Positions 8,255 to 17,451 of a stretch of 64,000 nt of DNA are shown here, one piece after another. The notes below the pieces were generated by a model. That model was not told where the DNA came from. It was given only the letters and a program-made list of their open reading frames with translations, and did no database searches. Source of the stretch: DASZTV01 sp035550655 (lineage in GTDB: Bacteria > Actinomycetota > Actinomycetes > JAFAQI01); the NCBI GenBank assembly GCA_035550655.1, contig DASZOU010000034.1, positions 11,335 to 75,334 on the forward strand, in the 5' to 3' direction. Made by a program: the position numbers and the translations under genes. Numbering within the stretch: the first letter of the stretch is position 1; the number at the start of each line of letters is the position of its first letter.

Positions 8255-8985
8255 CGCAGCAGCCTGACGACCACACGATCTGGCAGGAGCTGGTGGCCGG
8301 GTACGCGCTCAACGCGCTCGACCCCGCCGACGAGGCCGCGTTGGTCGCCCACCTGGACGGCTGCGCCGCCTGCCGCGCCGAGCGCGACGAGTACGCCCTC
8401 ACCGCATCCCACCTTGCGGCGCTCGCCGACGACGAGTCCGACAGCGTGCCGGCCTGGTCCGCGATCCGCGGCGCCGTTGTCGGCGATGCCGCGGACGTCG
8501 TGTCGCTCGAGGACCGAAGCCGGCGCCGCCGCGTCGGGCAGCGCGTCCTCGCCGCTGCCGCTGCCGTGATCGTCGTCACCGGCGCCTCGGTTGCGGGCTG
8601 GCAGGCCTTCGGCTCGGGCAGTGGCGGTCCGCACCGCGCTGTGGCCGCCGGTTGCGTGGGCATCAAGTCGTGCTCCGAGATCGCGCTGCGCTCATCGGAC
8701 GGCGTCCACCGCGCTACCGTCATCGTGTCCGGCGGGGTTGCCCGCATGCAGCCGGTCGCAATGAGCCGACCCGCCAGTGGCCGGACCTACGTGCTGTGGC
8801 AGCTTCCGCGCGGCGGCGCGCCGATCCCGCTGACCGAGTTCGCCTCGGCGACGGCGCCCTCCAGCAGCTCACGGCTGCCGGTGCCACTTTCGCAGACCAC
8901 CGCCTTCGCGGTCAGCATCGAGCGCGCTGACGTGCATCCCACCCAGCCGACGGACGTCGTGGCGATCGGCAGCGTCAGCACCTGA
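8251..8985 (+). CDS. rskA: RskA-type zinc anti-sigma factor
   Basis: 244 residues, ATG overlapping the sigma stop (ATGA). The N-terminal zinc anti-sigma domain holds H34-x3-C38-x2-C41 (HLDGCAAC). A Ser/Arg linker leads to one membrane helix at about residues 99-117, then an extracytoplasmic RskA domain (SGRTYVLWQLP, TTAFAVSIE). Known mechanism for the family: it binds the ECF sigma at the membrane and releases it after stepwise proteolysis. Here it would tether the SigK-like factor. It ends 12 bp before a convergent gene. Confidence 0.9.
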   Translation: MTQQPDDHTIWQELVAGYALNALDPADEAALVAHLDGCAACRAERDEYALTASHLAALADDESDSVPAWSAIRGAVVGDAADVVSLEDRSRRRRVGQRVLAAAAAVIVVTGASVAGWQAFGSGSGGPHRAVAAGCVGIKSCSEIALRSSDGVHRATVIVSGGVARMQPVAMSRPASGRTYVLWQLPRGGAPIPLTEFASATAPSSSSRLPVPLSQTTAFAVSIERADVHPTQPTDVVAIGSVST

Positions 8986-8997
8986 CGGCGCCGACCG

Positions 8998-10812
8998 CTA
9001 TTCGGAGCCGCCGGGAAGCTTCTCCTTCACGTGCTCCGTGACCTCGGACAGCTTGCCCTTGAAGCCCTTCGTCGCAATACCCACCGCGTCCTCGTCGCCG
9101 TGCGCGAGACCCTTCGCGGTCTTCTTGAACATCGAGACCTTGACGTGCGGTGGCAACGCGACGATCTGCGGGTCGGTCCGGAACTCCAGCAGCACCGGCT
9201 TGCCCGCGGCGAGAGCGCGGTCCCAGGCCGGGCCGACGTCCTCAGGACGCTCGACCTTGATCCCCTCGAAGCCGAGCAGCCTGGCGTACTCGGCGGCAGG
9301 GAAGTACGGCAGCGTCTGGGTGTCCGGATTCTTCGGGTCGCCCGCCATTGCGCGCTGCTCCATCGAGACCTGGTTGAGGTCGTCATTGCCGAGTACGAGG
9401 AAGACCAGGGTCGGGTTCTTCGCGGTCAGCTCGGCCACGTAGCGCTTCACCGTGAGCAGCTCGTTCATGCCGAGCATGGTGAAAGCGCCGTCACCGGTCA
9501 ATCCGATCACCGGCCGGTCCGGATGGGCGAACTTCGCGCTGATCGCGTAGGGAACGCCAGGGCACATCGTGGCGAGTGTCCCTGACAACGAGCCGCGCAT
9601 CCCCTCTCGCAGCTGGCAGTACCGCGCGTACCAGTTCGTCGCAGACCCGCTGTCGGAGGTGATGATGACGTTGTCGGGAAGCCGCTTGTTCAGCTCCCAG
9701 AAGACCAGTTCCGGGTTGACCGGGTCGGCGCTCTGATGGGCGCGGTCCTCCAGCACGCGGTCCCACACCTTGCGCTCGGCGATGATGTGGTCCTGCCACG
9801 AGCGGTCTTCCTTGTACTTCAACATCGGCAGCAGCGCCTGCAGCGTGTCCTTGGCGTCGCCCACAAGTGAGACGTCGTTCGGGTAGCGCACGCCGATGAG
9901 CGAGCCGTCGATGTCGATCTCGACGCACTTCGCGTCGCCCTCGGCCGGCAACCACTCGGAGTAAGGGAAGGACGTGCCGATCATGAACAGCGTGTCGCAG
10001 CCCATGATCATCTTGTGGCTTGCCTCGGTGCCGAGCAGGCCGATCCCGCCCGTGACGAAGGGCAGTGTGTCCGGCACCGTGTCCTTGCCGAGCAACGCCT
10101 TGGCGATGCCGCACCCGAGGGTGTCAGCCGCCTCGATGACCTCGCGGGTGGCGTCGCGCGCACCGGCACCGATGAGGATCGCGACCTTTTCGGCGGCGTT
10201 GAGGATCTCGGCGGCCTGACGCAGCAACGTCTCGTCCGGTACGGCGTGCGGCCGGTTCCAGCCGACACTCGTGAACACCGATCCGTGCTCGCGCGGCGGG
10301 TCGGCGTACTCCATCTCCCCGACGTCATCGGGCACGATCACCACCGCCGGACGGCGCTCCTCGTATGCCGACTTGATCGCGCGATCGAGCACATGGCGCG
10401 CGGAGTGCTCGTCCATCACCGTCGACACGAATCCGGCCACGTCCTTGAACAACGTGGTCAGGTCGATCTCCTGCTGGTAGTGCGCGCCCACTGACTGCCG
10501 CTTCTGCTGACCGACGATCGCCAGCACTGGCTGGTGGTCGAGCTTCGCGTCGTACAAGCCGTTGAGGAGATGGACCGCGCCGGGCCCGCTCGTCGCGATG
10601 CAGCATCCGATCTGCCCGGTGAACTTCGCGTGAGCACCGGCCATGAACGCCGCCATCTCCTCATGGCGGACCTGGGTGAAGAAGGGGTCCTTGTCCTTCA
10701 TCCGCGCGAAGGCTCCCAGGAAGGCGTTGATGCCATCACCCGGGTACCCGTACACCCGGTGGATGTCCCACTCGGTGAGGCGGTTGAGGATCCACTCGGC
10801 GACCTGCATCAC
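8998..10812 (-). CDS. thiamine-pyrophosphate-dependent oxidase/decarboxylase (PoxB/acetolactate synthase family)
   Basis: 604 residues with three TPP-enzyme domains. The Pyr domain carries the catalytic Glu in VRHEEMAAF (about 51), the middle domain is Rossmann-like, and the C-terminal TPP domain has GDGAFTMLGMNELLT followed by the NDDLNQ magnesium/TPP motif. Length and order fit pyruvate oxidase/quinone dehydrogenase or acetolactate-synthase-like proteins. There is no obvious C-terminal membrane-binding peptide like that of E. coli PoxB; the tail is Lys-rich. It lies 39 bp after an enolase-superfamily gene in the same direction. The physiological substrate is unknown; a 2-oxo acid such as pyruvate is likely. 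Confidence 0.85.
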   Translation of the reverse strand: MMQVAEWILNRLTEWDIHRVYGYPGDGINAFLGAFARMKDKDPFFTQVRHEEMAAFMAGAHAKFTGQIGCCIATSGPGAVHLLNGLYDAKLDHQPVLAIVGQQKRQSVGAHYQQEIDLTTLFKDVAGFVSTVMDEHSARHVLDRAIKSAYEERRPAVVIVPDDVGEMEYADPPREHGSVFTSVGWNRPHAVPDETLLRQAAEILNAAEKVAILIGAGARDATREVIEAADTLGCGIAKALLGKDTVPDTLPFVTGGIGLLGTEASHKMIMGCDTLFMIGTSFPYSEWLPAEGDAKCVEIDIDGSLIGVRYPNDVSLVGDAKDTLQALLPMLKYKEDRSWQDHIIAERKVWDRVLEDRAHQSADPVNPELVFWELNKRLPDNVIITSDSGSATNWYARYCQLREGMRGSLSGTLATMCPGVPYAISAKFAHPDRPVIGLTGDGAFTMLGMNELLTVKRYVAELTAKNPTLVFLVLGNDDLNQVSMEQRAMAGDPKNPDTQTLPYFPAAEYARLLGFEGIKVERPEDVGPAWDRALAAGKPVLLEFRTDPQIVALPPHVKVSMFKKTAKGLAHGDEDAVGIATKGFKGKLSEVTEHVKEKLPGGSE

Positions 10813-10851
10813 TGACTCCTTCTCGTTTGTTTCCGTCGTCTTGATGCCCGG

Positions 10852-11958
10852 TCAAGCGACCCGAAACCGCTCCGCGTCGGCACGCTTGAAAGCCAGGCCG
10901 TGGCCGGGTCGGCCGCGGTCGGGCCGAAGCGCGCCACCGGGCTCGGGGGACAGGACGCCGTCGAAGAGCGTCGACTCGATCCGCACGTGGTCATGGAAGT
11001 ACTCGAGGTGTCGCAACCGCCGTGCCACCGTGCTGACCTGCGCGGAGATCTGCGGCGCGCAGTGCGCCGACAGGTCGATCTCGTGGGCATCGGACAGCCC
11101 CGTGGCTGCGATGAAGCCGGTGATGCCGAGGCAGCGGGTGACATCTGCTTGGAGACAGTCAACGGCGCCGGCGGTGAGCATCGCGTCGAAGTACCAGGGG
11201 TTCCAGCCGTACTCACCGGCAGCGATGTCGATCCCGCCGGGAGCGCTTTCGCGAACCGACCGAAGCCCCGGAAGGTCATCGGAGCTGACCGGTTCCTCAA
11301 ACCAACGGACGGCGTACTCGTCGCGGTATCGCCGGGACCAATCGATCGCCGTGCGCGGGGTGAACGCGCCGTTGGCGTCGACATACAGCTCGACGTCAGG
11401 CCCGATCGCGCTTCTCGCCGCCGCCAGCCGTTTGAGATCCGCGTCGGTGTCGCGGCCGACCTTGATCTTGACCCGTGGAATGCCTGCCTCGACCCAGCCG
11501 CTGAGCTGCTCGGCGACCTGCTGCGCGTCGTATGAGGTGAAGCCGCCGCTGCCGTAGATGGGAGCTGCGTCATGGACGGCGTCGAGAGCGACGACGAGCG
11601 GGACGTCGAGCAGGCGCGCCTTTAGATCCCACAGTGCGATGTCCACCGCGCTAATCGCCATCGAGGCCAAGCCCGTCGCGCCGAAGTTGCGGACCGTTGC
11701 GACCATCTTCTGGTTCGCGGCGGCGACCTGGAATGCGTCGTGCCCCGTGATCGTCTCGGCCAGCTTGTCGTCGATCAACGACACGGTGGCCTGATGCGCG
11801 TAGGTGTAGCCGAGGCCGACCTCGTTGCCGGCACTTGCCTCGACGACCACGAGGGTGGTCGCGTCCCACTCAAGGGTGCCGTCGGACTCCGGCTGCTCGG
11901 TCGGGATGCGATATGCCGCAGCGGTCAGCCCGGTGATCGATGCGGCGGGACGGTTCAT
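10852..11958 (-). CDS. enolase-superfamily enzyme (mandelate racemase/muconate lactonizing type)
   Basis: 368 residues. The capping domain is followed by a barrel with VKIKVG (KxK catalytic lysines), DANGAF and EEPVSSDD (metal ligands), then AGEYGW and a His in DLSAHCAPQ. This pattern is that of the MR/MLE branch acting on acid sugars, dipeptides or lactones. The start ATG overlaps the stop of the large FAD/Fe-S oxidoreductase (ATGA), so the two are co-translated and may share a hydroxy-acid or sugar-acid pathway. The specific substrate cannot be assigned. Confidence 0.87.
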   Translation of the reverse strand: MNRPAASITGLTAAAYRIPTEQPESDGTLEWDATTLVVVEASAGNEVGLGYTYAHQATVSLIDDKLAETITGHDAFQVAAANQKMVATVRNFGATGLASMAISAVDIALWDLKARLLDVPLVVALDAVHDAAPIYGSGGFTSYDAQQVAEQLSGWVEAGIPRVKIKVGRDTDADLKRLAAARSAIGPDVELYVDANGAFTPRTAIDWSRRYRDEYAVRWFEEPVSSDDLPGLRSVRESAPGGIDIAAGEYGWNPWYFDAMLTAGAVDCLQADVTRCLGITGFIAATGLSDAHEIDLSAHCAPQISAQVSTVARRLRHLEYFHDHVRIESTLFDGVLSPEPGGALRPDRGRPGHGLAFKRADAERFRVA

Positions 11959-14900
11959 GTTCGCGACCGGCGTCGCAGCGCCAGCCCAGCCGCGGCGCCC
12001 ACCGCCGCGACTCCCAGTACCGCGGCCGCCTCACGGCCTGCGGTTGCCGGCTGCGACGTCGCCTCGCCGTACTCCTCGGGCCGGTCCTTCGGCAAGCCGC
12101 CGCGGCCGGGCAGAGCGGCCTGAATGAGCTGCGCGACGTGCATCGCCCGCCGGCCGGTGCCCTGCTCGATCTGGGTGCGGCAGGAGAACCCATCCGCGAG
12201 CAGCACCGTGTCCGGAGACGCGTCGCGAACCTTCGGAAACAGCACTCGCTCGCCGCAGTCCATCGAGATCTGGTACTTCTCCGCCTCGAAGCCCCACGAG
12301 CCCGCCAGCCCGCAGCAGCCGGTTGCGGGCAGCTCGGCATCGAGTCCGATGCGCTTGAAGAGCTTCTCCTCGGCGTCGAACCCCATCACCGACTGGTGGT
12401 GGCAGTGCTTCTGGACCAGCGCCTTCCGCGCAATCGTCGGCAGCTGCGCCTCGGGGGCGTACCTGTCGAGGAACTCGGCCAGCGTCAGCGTGCTCTGCGC
12501 CAGCCGCTGCGCTTGGCGCTCGTTCGGAAGCATCTCGATCAGCTCGTCGCGGAACGACGCGCCACACGACGGCTCCGGCACGATCATCGGGAGCCCCTCC
12601 GTGATCTGCTCGTCGAGCGTCTCGAGCACCTCGAGGAACAGCTTGCGGGCGCGACCGAGCATGCCGTAGTCGAACAGGGGCCGGCCGCAGCAGAGCACCT
12701 TGGGCGGGATGGTTACCTCGAAGCCTGCGGCCTCGATCACCTCGCAGACCGCCTTGGCGACGTCGGTGTGGAAGTGATTGGTGAACGTGTCGGGGAACAG
12801 CACCACCTTCGGACTGCCGGCGTTGACCCGCTCGCGTGCCGCGAACCAGTCGCGGAACGTTTGCGTGGCGAAGTACGGCGCCTCGCGATCGGGGTGGATG
12901 CCCCCTACCTTCTTGAGGAGCTTGTTGACCACCGGCCCGTGCAGCGCGAAGTTGGCGAGCCCGGGGACCCGCGCGCCGATCCGGGCGGCGTACATGATCA
13001 AACCCATTGCGTACGCGTATCGGGGGCGAAGCCGTCCCTCGTAGTAGTGGGCGAGGAACTCCGCCTTGTACGTGGCCATGTCGACGTTGATCGGGCAGTC
13101 GCTCTTGCAGCCTTTGCACGACAGGCAGAGGTCGAGCGTCTCGAAGACCTCGTCGGACTTCCACCCATCGGTGACGACCTCGCCTTCGAGCATCTCGAAC
13201 AGCGCCCGCGCCCGGCCGCGAGTGGAGTGCTGCTCTTCCCGCAGCGTCTGGTAGGACGGGCACATCGTCTGGCCGCCGGTCACCCGACACTTCCCGACAC
13301 CGACGCAGCGCAGCGTCGCGCTCTCGAACGACCCGCCGTCGTTCGGGAACGCGAAGTAGGTCTTCTCCGCCGGCGGCTTCCACTCCGGTCCGAGGCGGAG
13401 GTTCTCATCTGCCTTGAACACCCGCACCGGGTCGACGACCTTGCCGGGGTTCATTCGCCCGGTCGGGTCCCAGATCGCCTTGAACTCGCGCATCGCCTGC
13501 ACGAGGTCCTCGCCGTACATCTTGCCGAGCAGCTCCGCGCGCTGCTGCCCGTCGCCGTGCTCGCCGGATAGTGACCCGCCGTAGCGCACGACGAGGTCGG
13601 AAGCTTCGTCGAGGAAGCGGCGGTACTGGGCGACGCCCTCTGCGGTCACCAGGTCGAACGGGATTGACGAGTGGATGCAACCGTCGCCGAAGTGCCCGTA
13701 CAGCGCCGCGTCGAAGCCGTACTCGCGGTAGAGCGCCTTGAGCTCGCGAACGTAAGGTCCGACCTTCTCCGGCGCGACGGCGGAGTCCTCCCAGCCCGGC
13801 CATGCCTGCGGTCGGCTCGGCACCCTGGTCTCTGCGCCGAGCCCGCCCTCGCGCACATCCCACAGGAGCTGCTCCTGCGACTCGTCGTCGAACAGGTGCA
13901 TGTCAGGGGTGTCGCCGTCCTTCTTCAGCTGCGCCATGCAGGCGAGGGCGTGCTCGTCCGCCTCCTCCTTCGTGTCGCCGCCGAACTCGACGAGCAGATA
14001 GTTGCCGCCCTTCGGCAGCATCTCGATCTCGTGGGCGTTGCGGCCCTTCTGCTGCATGTAGCGGATCAGCGCACTGTCGATGGCCTCGAGCCCGATCGGT
14101 GAGAACTTCAAGATCTCGCTTGCGTGGTCGCCGGCCTCCCCGATGTCGGGATAGCCGAGCACCAGCAGGCTGCGGTGTCGCGGCCACGGGACGAGCCGGA
14201 GCTTCGCCTTGAGGATCGTCGCGCAAGTGCTCTCGGTACCGACGAGTGACGATGCGACGTTGAAGCCGGCTTCGGGGAGCAGCGCGTCGAGGTTGTAGCC
14301 GGACACTCGTCGCGGGATCTGCGGGTAGCGCCGGCGGATCTCATCGGCGTAGCGGTCCCGCAGCGCGAGCAGCTTTGCGAAGATCTCGCCTTTGGCGCCT
14401 CCCGCGCCGATGATCGTGCGGATCTCGTCGTCCGTGTAGTGGGACTCGACCTCGAGCCGGGTGCCGTCGTACAGGACCACGTCGAGCGCGAGGGTGTTGT
14501 CGGAGGTACGGCCGGCCATCACCGAGTGCACGCCGCACGAGTTGTTGCCGAGGTTGCCGCCGAGGGTGCACCGGTCGTGGGTGGAGGGGTCCGGGCCGAA
14601 CGTGAGCTGGTGCTTCTCGGCTGCTTCGCGCAGCGTGTCGTTGATGACGCCGGGCTCGGCCCACGCGTATCGCTGCTCGGGGTCGAGCTGGTTGATGGCC
14701 GTCAGGTACTTCGACGAGTCGAGGATCACCGCGACGTTGGTGGTCTCACCGGACAGGCTGGTGCCGCCGCCCCGGTTGGTGATCGGAGCGCCGTGCTCGC
14801 GGCAGGCCGCAACCGTCGCGATCATGTCCTCGATGTCGAGCGGCTGTACGACGCCCAGCGGTGGCATCCGGAAGTTCGAGGCGTCGGTGGCCCAGACCGC

Positions 14901-15029
14901 CCGTGCGGCGGCGTCGAAGCGGACCTCGCCTCGGACCTGCTTTCGCAGCGTCGCCTCCAGGGCGGCGAGATCGACGCCTTGAGCGCTCGGATGCCGGTGG
15001 TAGCGCCGCTTGGGCGCTGCTGTTGTCAC
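11955..15029 (-). CDS. fused FAD-linked oxidase / Fe-S oxidoreductase (D-lactate or glycolate dehydrogenase-like)
   Basis: 1024 residues. The N-terminal FAD_binding_4 domain includes ITNRGGGTSLSGET, followed by an FAD-oxidase C domain (residues about 250-540). A ferredoxin-like region has the clusters CVGVGKC...MCPSY and CLSCKGCKSDCP. Two cysteine-rich CCG modules (VLCCGRPLFDYG, CCGLAGSWGF) resemble GlpC/GlcF/HdrD. This is the GlcD-GlpC fusion type that oxidises 2-hydroxy acids (D-lactate, glycolate, D-2-hydroxyglutarate) and passes electrons to the membrane. Unusually, the C-terminus ends in a hydrophobic Ala/Gly/Val helix followed by RRRSRT, a possible tail anchor. Confidence 0.88.
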   Translation of the reverse strand: MTTAAPKRRYHRHPSAQGVDLAALEATLRKQVRGEVRFDAAARAVWATDASNFRMPPLGVVQPLDIEDMIATVAACREHGAPITNRGGGTSLSGETTNVAVILDSSKYLTAINQLDPEQRYAWAEPGVINDTLREAAEKHQLTFGPDPSTHDRCTLGGNLGNNSCGVHSVMAGRTSDNTLALDVVLYDGTRLEVESHYTDDEIRTIIGAGGAKGEIFAKLLALRDRYADEIRRRYPQIPRRVSGYNLDALLPEAGFNVASSLVGTESTCATILKAKLRLVPWPRHRSLLVLGYPDIGEAGDHASEILKFSPIGLEAIDSALIRYMQQKGRNAHEIEMLPKGGNYLLVEFGGDTKEEADEHALACMAQLKKDGDTPDMHLFDDESQEQLLWDVREGGLGAETRVPSRPQAWPGWEDSAVAPEKVGPYVRELKALYREYGFDAALYGHFGDGCIHSSIPFDLVTAEGVAQYRRFLDEASDLVVRYGGSLSGEHGDGQQRAELLGKMYGEDLVQAMREFKAIWDPTGRMNPGKVVDPVRVFKADENLRLGPEWKPPAEKTYFAFPNDGGSFESATLRCVGVGKCRVTGGQTMCPSYQTLREEQHSTRGRARALFEMLEGEVVTDGWKSDEVFETLDLCLSCKGCKSDCPINVDMATYKAEFLAHYYEGRLRPRYAYAMGLIMYAARIGARVPGLANFALHGPVVNKLLKKVGGIHPDREAPYFATQTFRDWFAARERVNAGSPKVVLFPDTFTNHFHTDVAKAVCEVIEAAGFEVTIPPKVLCCGRPLFDYGMLGRARKLFLEVLETLDEQITEGLPMIVPEPSCGASFRDELIEMLPNERQAQRLAQSTLTLAEFLDRYAPEAQLPTIARKALVQKHCHHQSVMGFDAEEKLFKRIGLDAELPATGCCGLAGSWGFEAEKYQISMDCGERVLFPKVRDASPDTVLLADGFSCRTQIEQGTGRRAMHVAQLIQAALPGRGGLPKDRPEEYGEATSQPATAGREAAAVLGVAAVGAAAGLALRRRSRT

Positions 15030-15095
15030 ATCACGCGCGTACCCGCGCAGCTAGGCCGCGAACCGTTGCACTTAGCAATGGATCGCGTCGGCGGG

Positions 15096-15596
15096 TCAGG
15101 TCACCGGATGACGGCGCTCGAGCGCGAGCAGGTCGATGCCGCCGGTGCCCGCTGTCGCCTCTGGCTGCGGTTGGCGACGTGTGTCGTCGCGGGTGAGAGC
15201 GCCGAGCACGTCGCGGCGCGTCACGATGCCGACCAGCAAGCCGCGGCGGAGCACCGGCAGGCTGCGCCCGTTGTGGCGGGTCATCAGGGACGCGCAGAGC
15301 GCGAGCGAGTCGTCGTGCCTTACCCACAGCACGTCGCGATGCATGATGTCGGCCACCCGCTGCGGCGGGCGAGGCCGTGGCGCGGTCTCCGTCGGCGAGG
15401 CCCGCTCGGTCCAGATTGCGGCGGCACTGGCGTGGAACAGGTCGGCTTCACTGACCAGACCCACCATGCGGTGGCGGGCGTCGACGACCGGCAACGCAGC
15501 GATCTTGTGGCGAACCAGCAGTTGCGCTGCGTCGACGATCTTGGTGTCAGGGCGGACCGTCACGACCGGGGTCGACATGATCTCGGATGCCTTCAT
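15096..15596 (-). CDS. tandem CBS-domain protein
   Basis: 166 residues with two CBS motifs: IMSTPVVTVRPDTKIVDAAQ...MVGLVSEADL (residues 6-54) and IMHRDVLWVRHDDSLAL...LLVGIVTRRDVL (83-132). CBS pairs bind adenosine ligands (AMP, ATP, SAM) and act as energy or redox sensors. There is no effector domain, so it is a stand-alone CBS protein. It is separated from the large oxidoreductase by 66 bp and is divergent from the acyl-CoA synthetase gene across a palindromic intergenic region. Confidence 0.88.
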   Translation of the reverse strand: MKASEIMSTPVVTVRPDTKIVDAAQLLVRHKIAALPVVDARHRMVGLVSEADLFHASAAAIWTERASPTETAPRPRPPQRVADIMHRDVLWVRHDDSLALCASLMTRHNGRSLPVLRRGLLVGIVTRRDVLGALTRDDTRRQPQPEATAGTGGIDLLALERRHPVT

Positions 15597-15661
15597 CGGA
15601 CCTCCAAGCTCGATGGCCTGTCGTCCGTCTCAAGAGTCCGGCCCGCTTGTCGCGAGTGCTA

Positions 15662-15700
15662 GTACCGGACGGCCCCCTCGTGAGGGCCGGAGGTCCGTAC
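15662..15700. promoter_or_regulatory. imperfect inverted repeat between CBS and acyl-CoA synthetase genes
   Basis: The arms GTACCGGAC-GGCCC (15662-15675) and GGGCC-GGAG-GTCCGTAC (15684-15700) form an interrupted palindrome centred on CCTCGTGA, in the divergent 146-bp gap. It could be an operator for a dimeric regulator or a hairpin in the acyl-CoA synthetase leader. Confidence 0.35.
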
Positions 15701-15742
15701 CTGGTGCGACGGTAAGGTGCGCCGGTGGAGCGCCGGGGCTGA

Positions 15743-17275
15743 ATGAACATCGCTGACCATGCCGCGGAGCGGCCCGATTCGCCCGCATTGCTGGGACCTG
15801 GTGACGATTGGGTCAACCACGCCGAGCTGTACGAGCGGGCGCGGCGGATCGCCGCGCATCTGCACGAGGCAGGCCTGCACCGCGGCGATGCGGTGGCGCT
15901 CATGCTGCCCAACCGGCGTGAGTTCCTCGAGGTGACGTGGGGCTGCCAGCTCTCCGGCCTCTACTACGTGCCCGTCAACACTCACCTGACGTTTGACGAG
16001 GTTTCCTACATCGTCGATGACTGCCGGGCTCGGGCTCTCGTGATCGATGGCTCGATGCAGCAGCTCGCGGCCGATGTCCGTGGCGCCTGCCGCGGCGTCG
16101 ACGTGTGGGTTGCGGTGGGAGCCGACTGGAAGGGCTGGCAGCGCTACGAGGCCGTGCTGGACGCGGTGACGACGACCGCGCCGGTGTCCGACGGATCCGA
16201 GATGCTCTACTCCTCGGGCACGACCGGTCGTCCCAAGGGGATCCGCCGCCCGCTGCCGACCGAGAACGGGTCCTGGGCGCAGGCCGTGCTGGAGTCGGCG
16301 CTGCTCAACCGCTACGGGATGACCGCGGACAGCGTGTACCTGTCGCCCGCACCGCTGTACCACGCGGCCGGCGTCAACTACACGATGGCCGTGAACCGCG
16401 TCGGCGCCGCCACGGTGATGATGCCGAAGTTCGACGCGGAGGAGACGCTGCGCCTGATCGAGCGGCATCGGGTGACGCACGCGCAGTTCGTGCCGACGAT
16501 GTTCGTGCGGATGCTGAAGCTCCCGCCGGAGGTCCGAGCTCGGTACGACGTGTCGAGTCTCGTGTGCGTGCTCCACGCCGCCGCTCCCTGCCCGGTCGAC
16601 GTGAAGCAGGCGATGTTCGACTGGTTCGGGCCGATCATCCACGAGTACTACGGCGGCACCGAAGGCTTCGCCGGCACGATGATCGGGCCGGAAGACTGGC
16701 TGGCGCATCCCGGCTCGGTGGGGCTGCCGCTCACCCGCGTCCATGTCCTCGGCGAGGACGGTGAGGAGCTGCCGCCGGGACAGACCGGGGAGCTGTTCTT
16801 CGAAGGCGGCCCGGAGTTCGAGTACTGGGGCGATGCTGACAAGACCAGGTCGGTCGCCAACGATCGCGGCTGGCGGACGCTCGGCGACATGGGATACGTC
16901 GACGCGGACGGCTACCTGTACCTCACCGACCGCGCGACCTTCATGATCGTCTCCGGTGGGGTCAACATCTATCCGCAGGAGACGGAGAACGTCCTGATCA
17001 TGCATCCCAAGGTCGCCGACGCGGCGGTCTTCGGGATCCCCAACCCTGACTTTGGCGAGGAGGTGAAGGCGGTGGTCCAGCCGCTCGACGGGGTCCAGCC
17101 GGGTCCCGAGCTCGCCGGCGAGCTGATCGACTACTGCCGGGCCAACCTCGCCGGATACAAGTGCCCGCGCTCGATTGACTTCGATCCGGCGCTGCCGCGC
17201 GATCCCAACGGCAAGCTGTACAAGCGCCGCATCCGGGACCGGTACTGGGCGGGCCGAAGCTCGCGGATTCTTTGA
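15743..17275 (+). CDS. acyl-CoA synthetase (AMP-forming, FadD-like)
   Basis: 510 residues, ANL superfamily. The phosphate-binding P-loop YSSGTTGRPKG is at 156-166. YYGGTEG is the A5 substrate/AMP motif, YLTDRATFMIVSGGVNIYPQE covers the hinge and A8 region, and PRDPNGKLYKRR carries the catalytic lysine of the C-terminal domain. It would activate a carboxylic acid to an acyl-AMP and then an acyl-CoA. The missing N-terminal membrane motif and medium length suggest short/medium-chain, aromatic or long-chain FadD-like substrates; specificity is not readable. The start ATG closely follows a purine-rich GGAGCGCCGGGG. Confidence 0.87.
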   Translation: MNIADHAAERPDSPALLGPGDDWVNHAELYERARRIAAHLHEAGLHRGDAVALMLPNRREFLEVTWGCQLSGLYYVPVNTHLTFDEVSYIVDDCRARALVIDGSMQQLAADVRGACRGVDVWVAVGADWKGWQRYEAVLDAVTTTAPVSDGSEMLYSSGTTGRPKGIRRPLPTENGSWAQAVLESALLNRYGMTADSVYLSPAPLYHAAGVNYTMAVNRVGAATVMMPKFDAEETLRLIERHRVTHAQFVPTMFVRMLKLPPEVRARYDVSSLVCVLHAAAPCPVDVKQAMFDWFGPIIHEYYGGTEGFAGTMIGPEDWLAHPGSVGLPLTRVHVLGEDGEELPPGQTGELFFEGGPEFEYWGDADKTRSVANDRGWRTLGDMGYVDADGYLYLTDRATFMIVSGGVNIYPQETENVLIMHPKVADAAVFGIPNPDFGEEVKAVVQPLDGVQPGPELAGELIDYCRANLAGYKCPRSIDFDPALPRDPNGKLYKRRIRDRYWAGRSSRIL

Positions 17276-17451
17276 GCGACGTGGCGCGTTCCCAAGGCCG
17301 GCTGATCGATCCTCAATCCGGTGTAGGAGCGTGCAACGACCTCTCGTTGCGTACTGCCGCGGAAGCCGGACGAACATAGTCACTTCGTGTCATTGCCACG
17401 ACGCCCGCTTCGCCGTGACGCTCGACTGGTCATTCGGCGGAAGGACGGGTC

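Noticed and set aside
11940..13571. 543-codon + strand frame opposite the FAD/Fe-S oxidoreductase
   Set aside because: No recognisable domain and composition typical of antisense frames. The minus-strand protein has full motifs.
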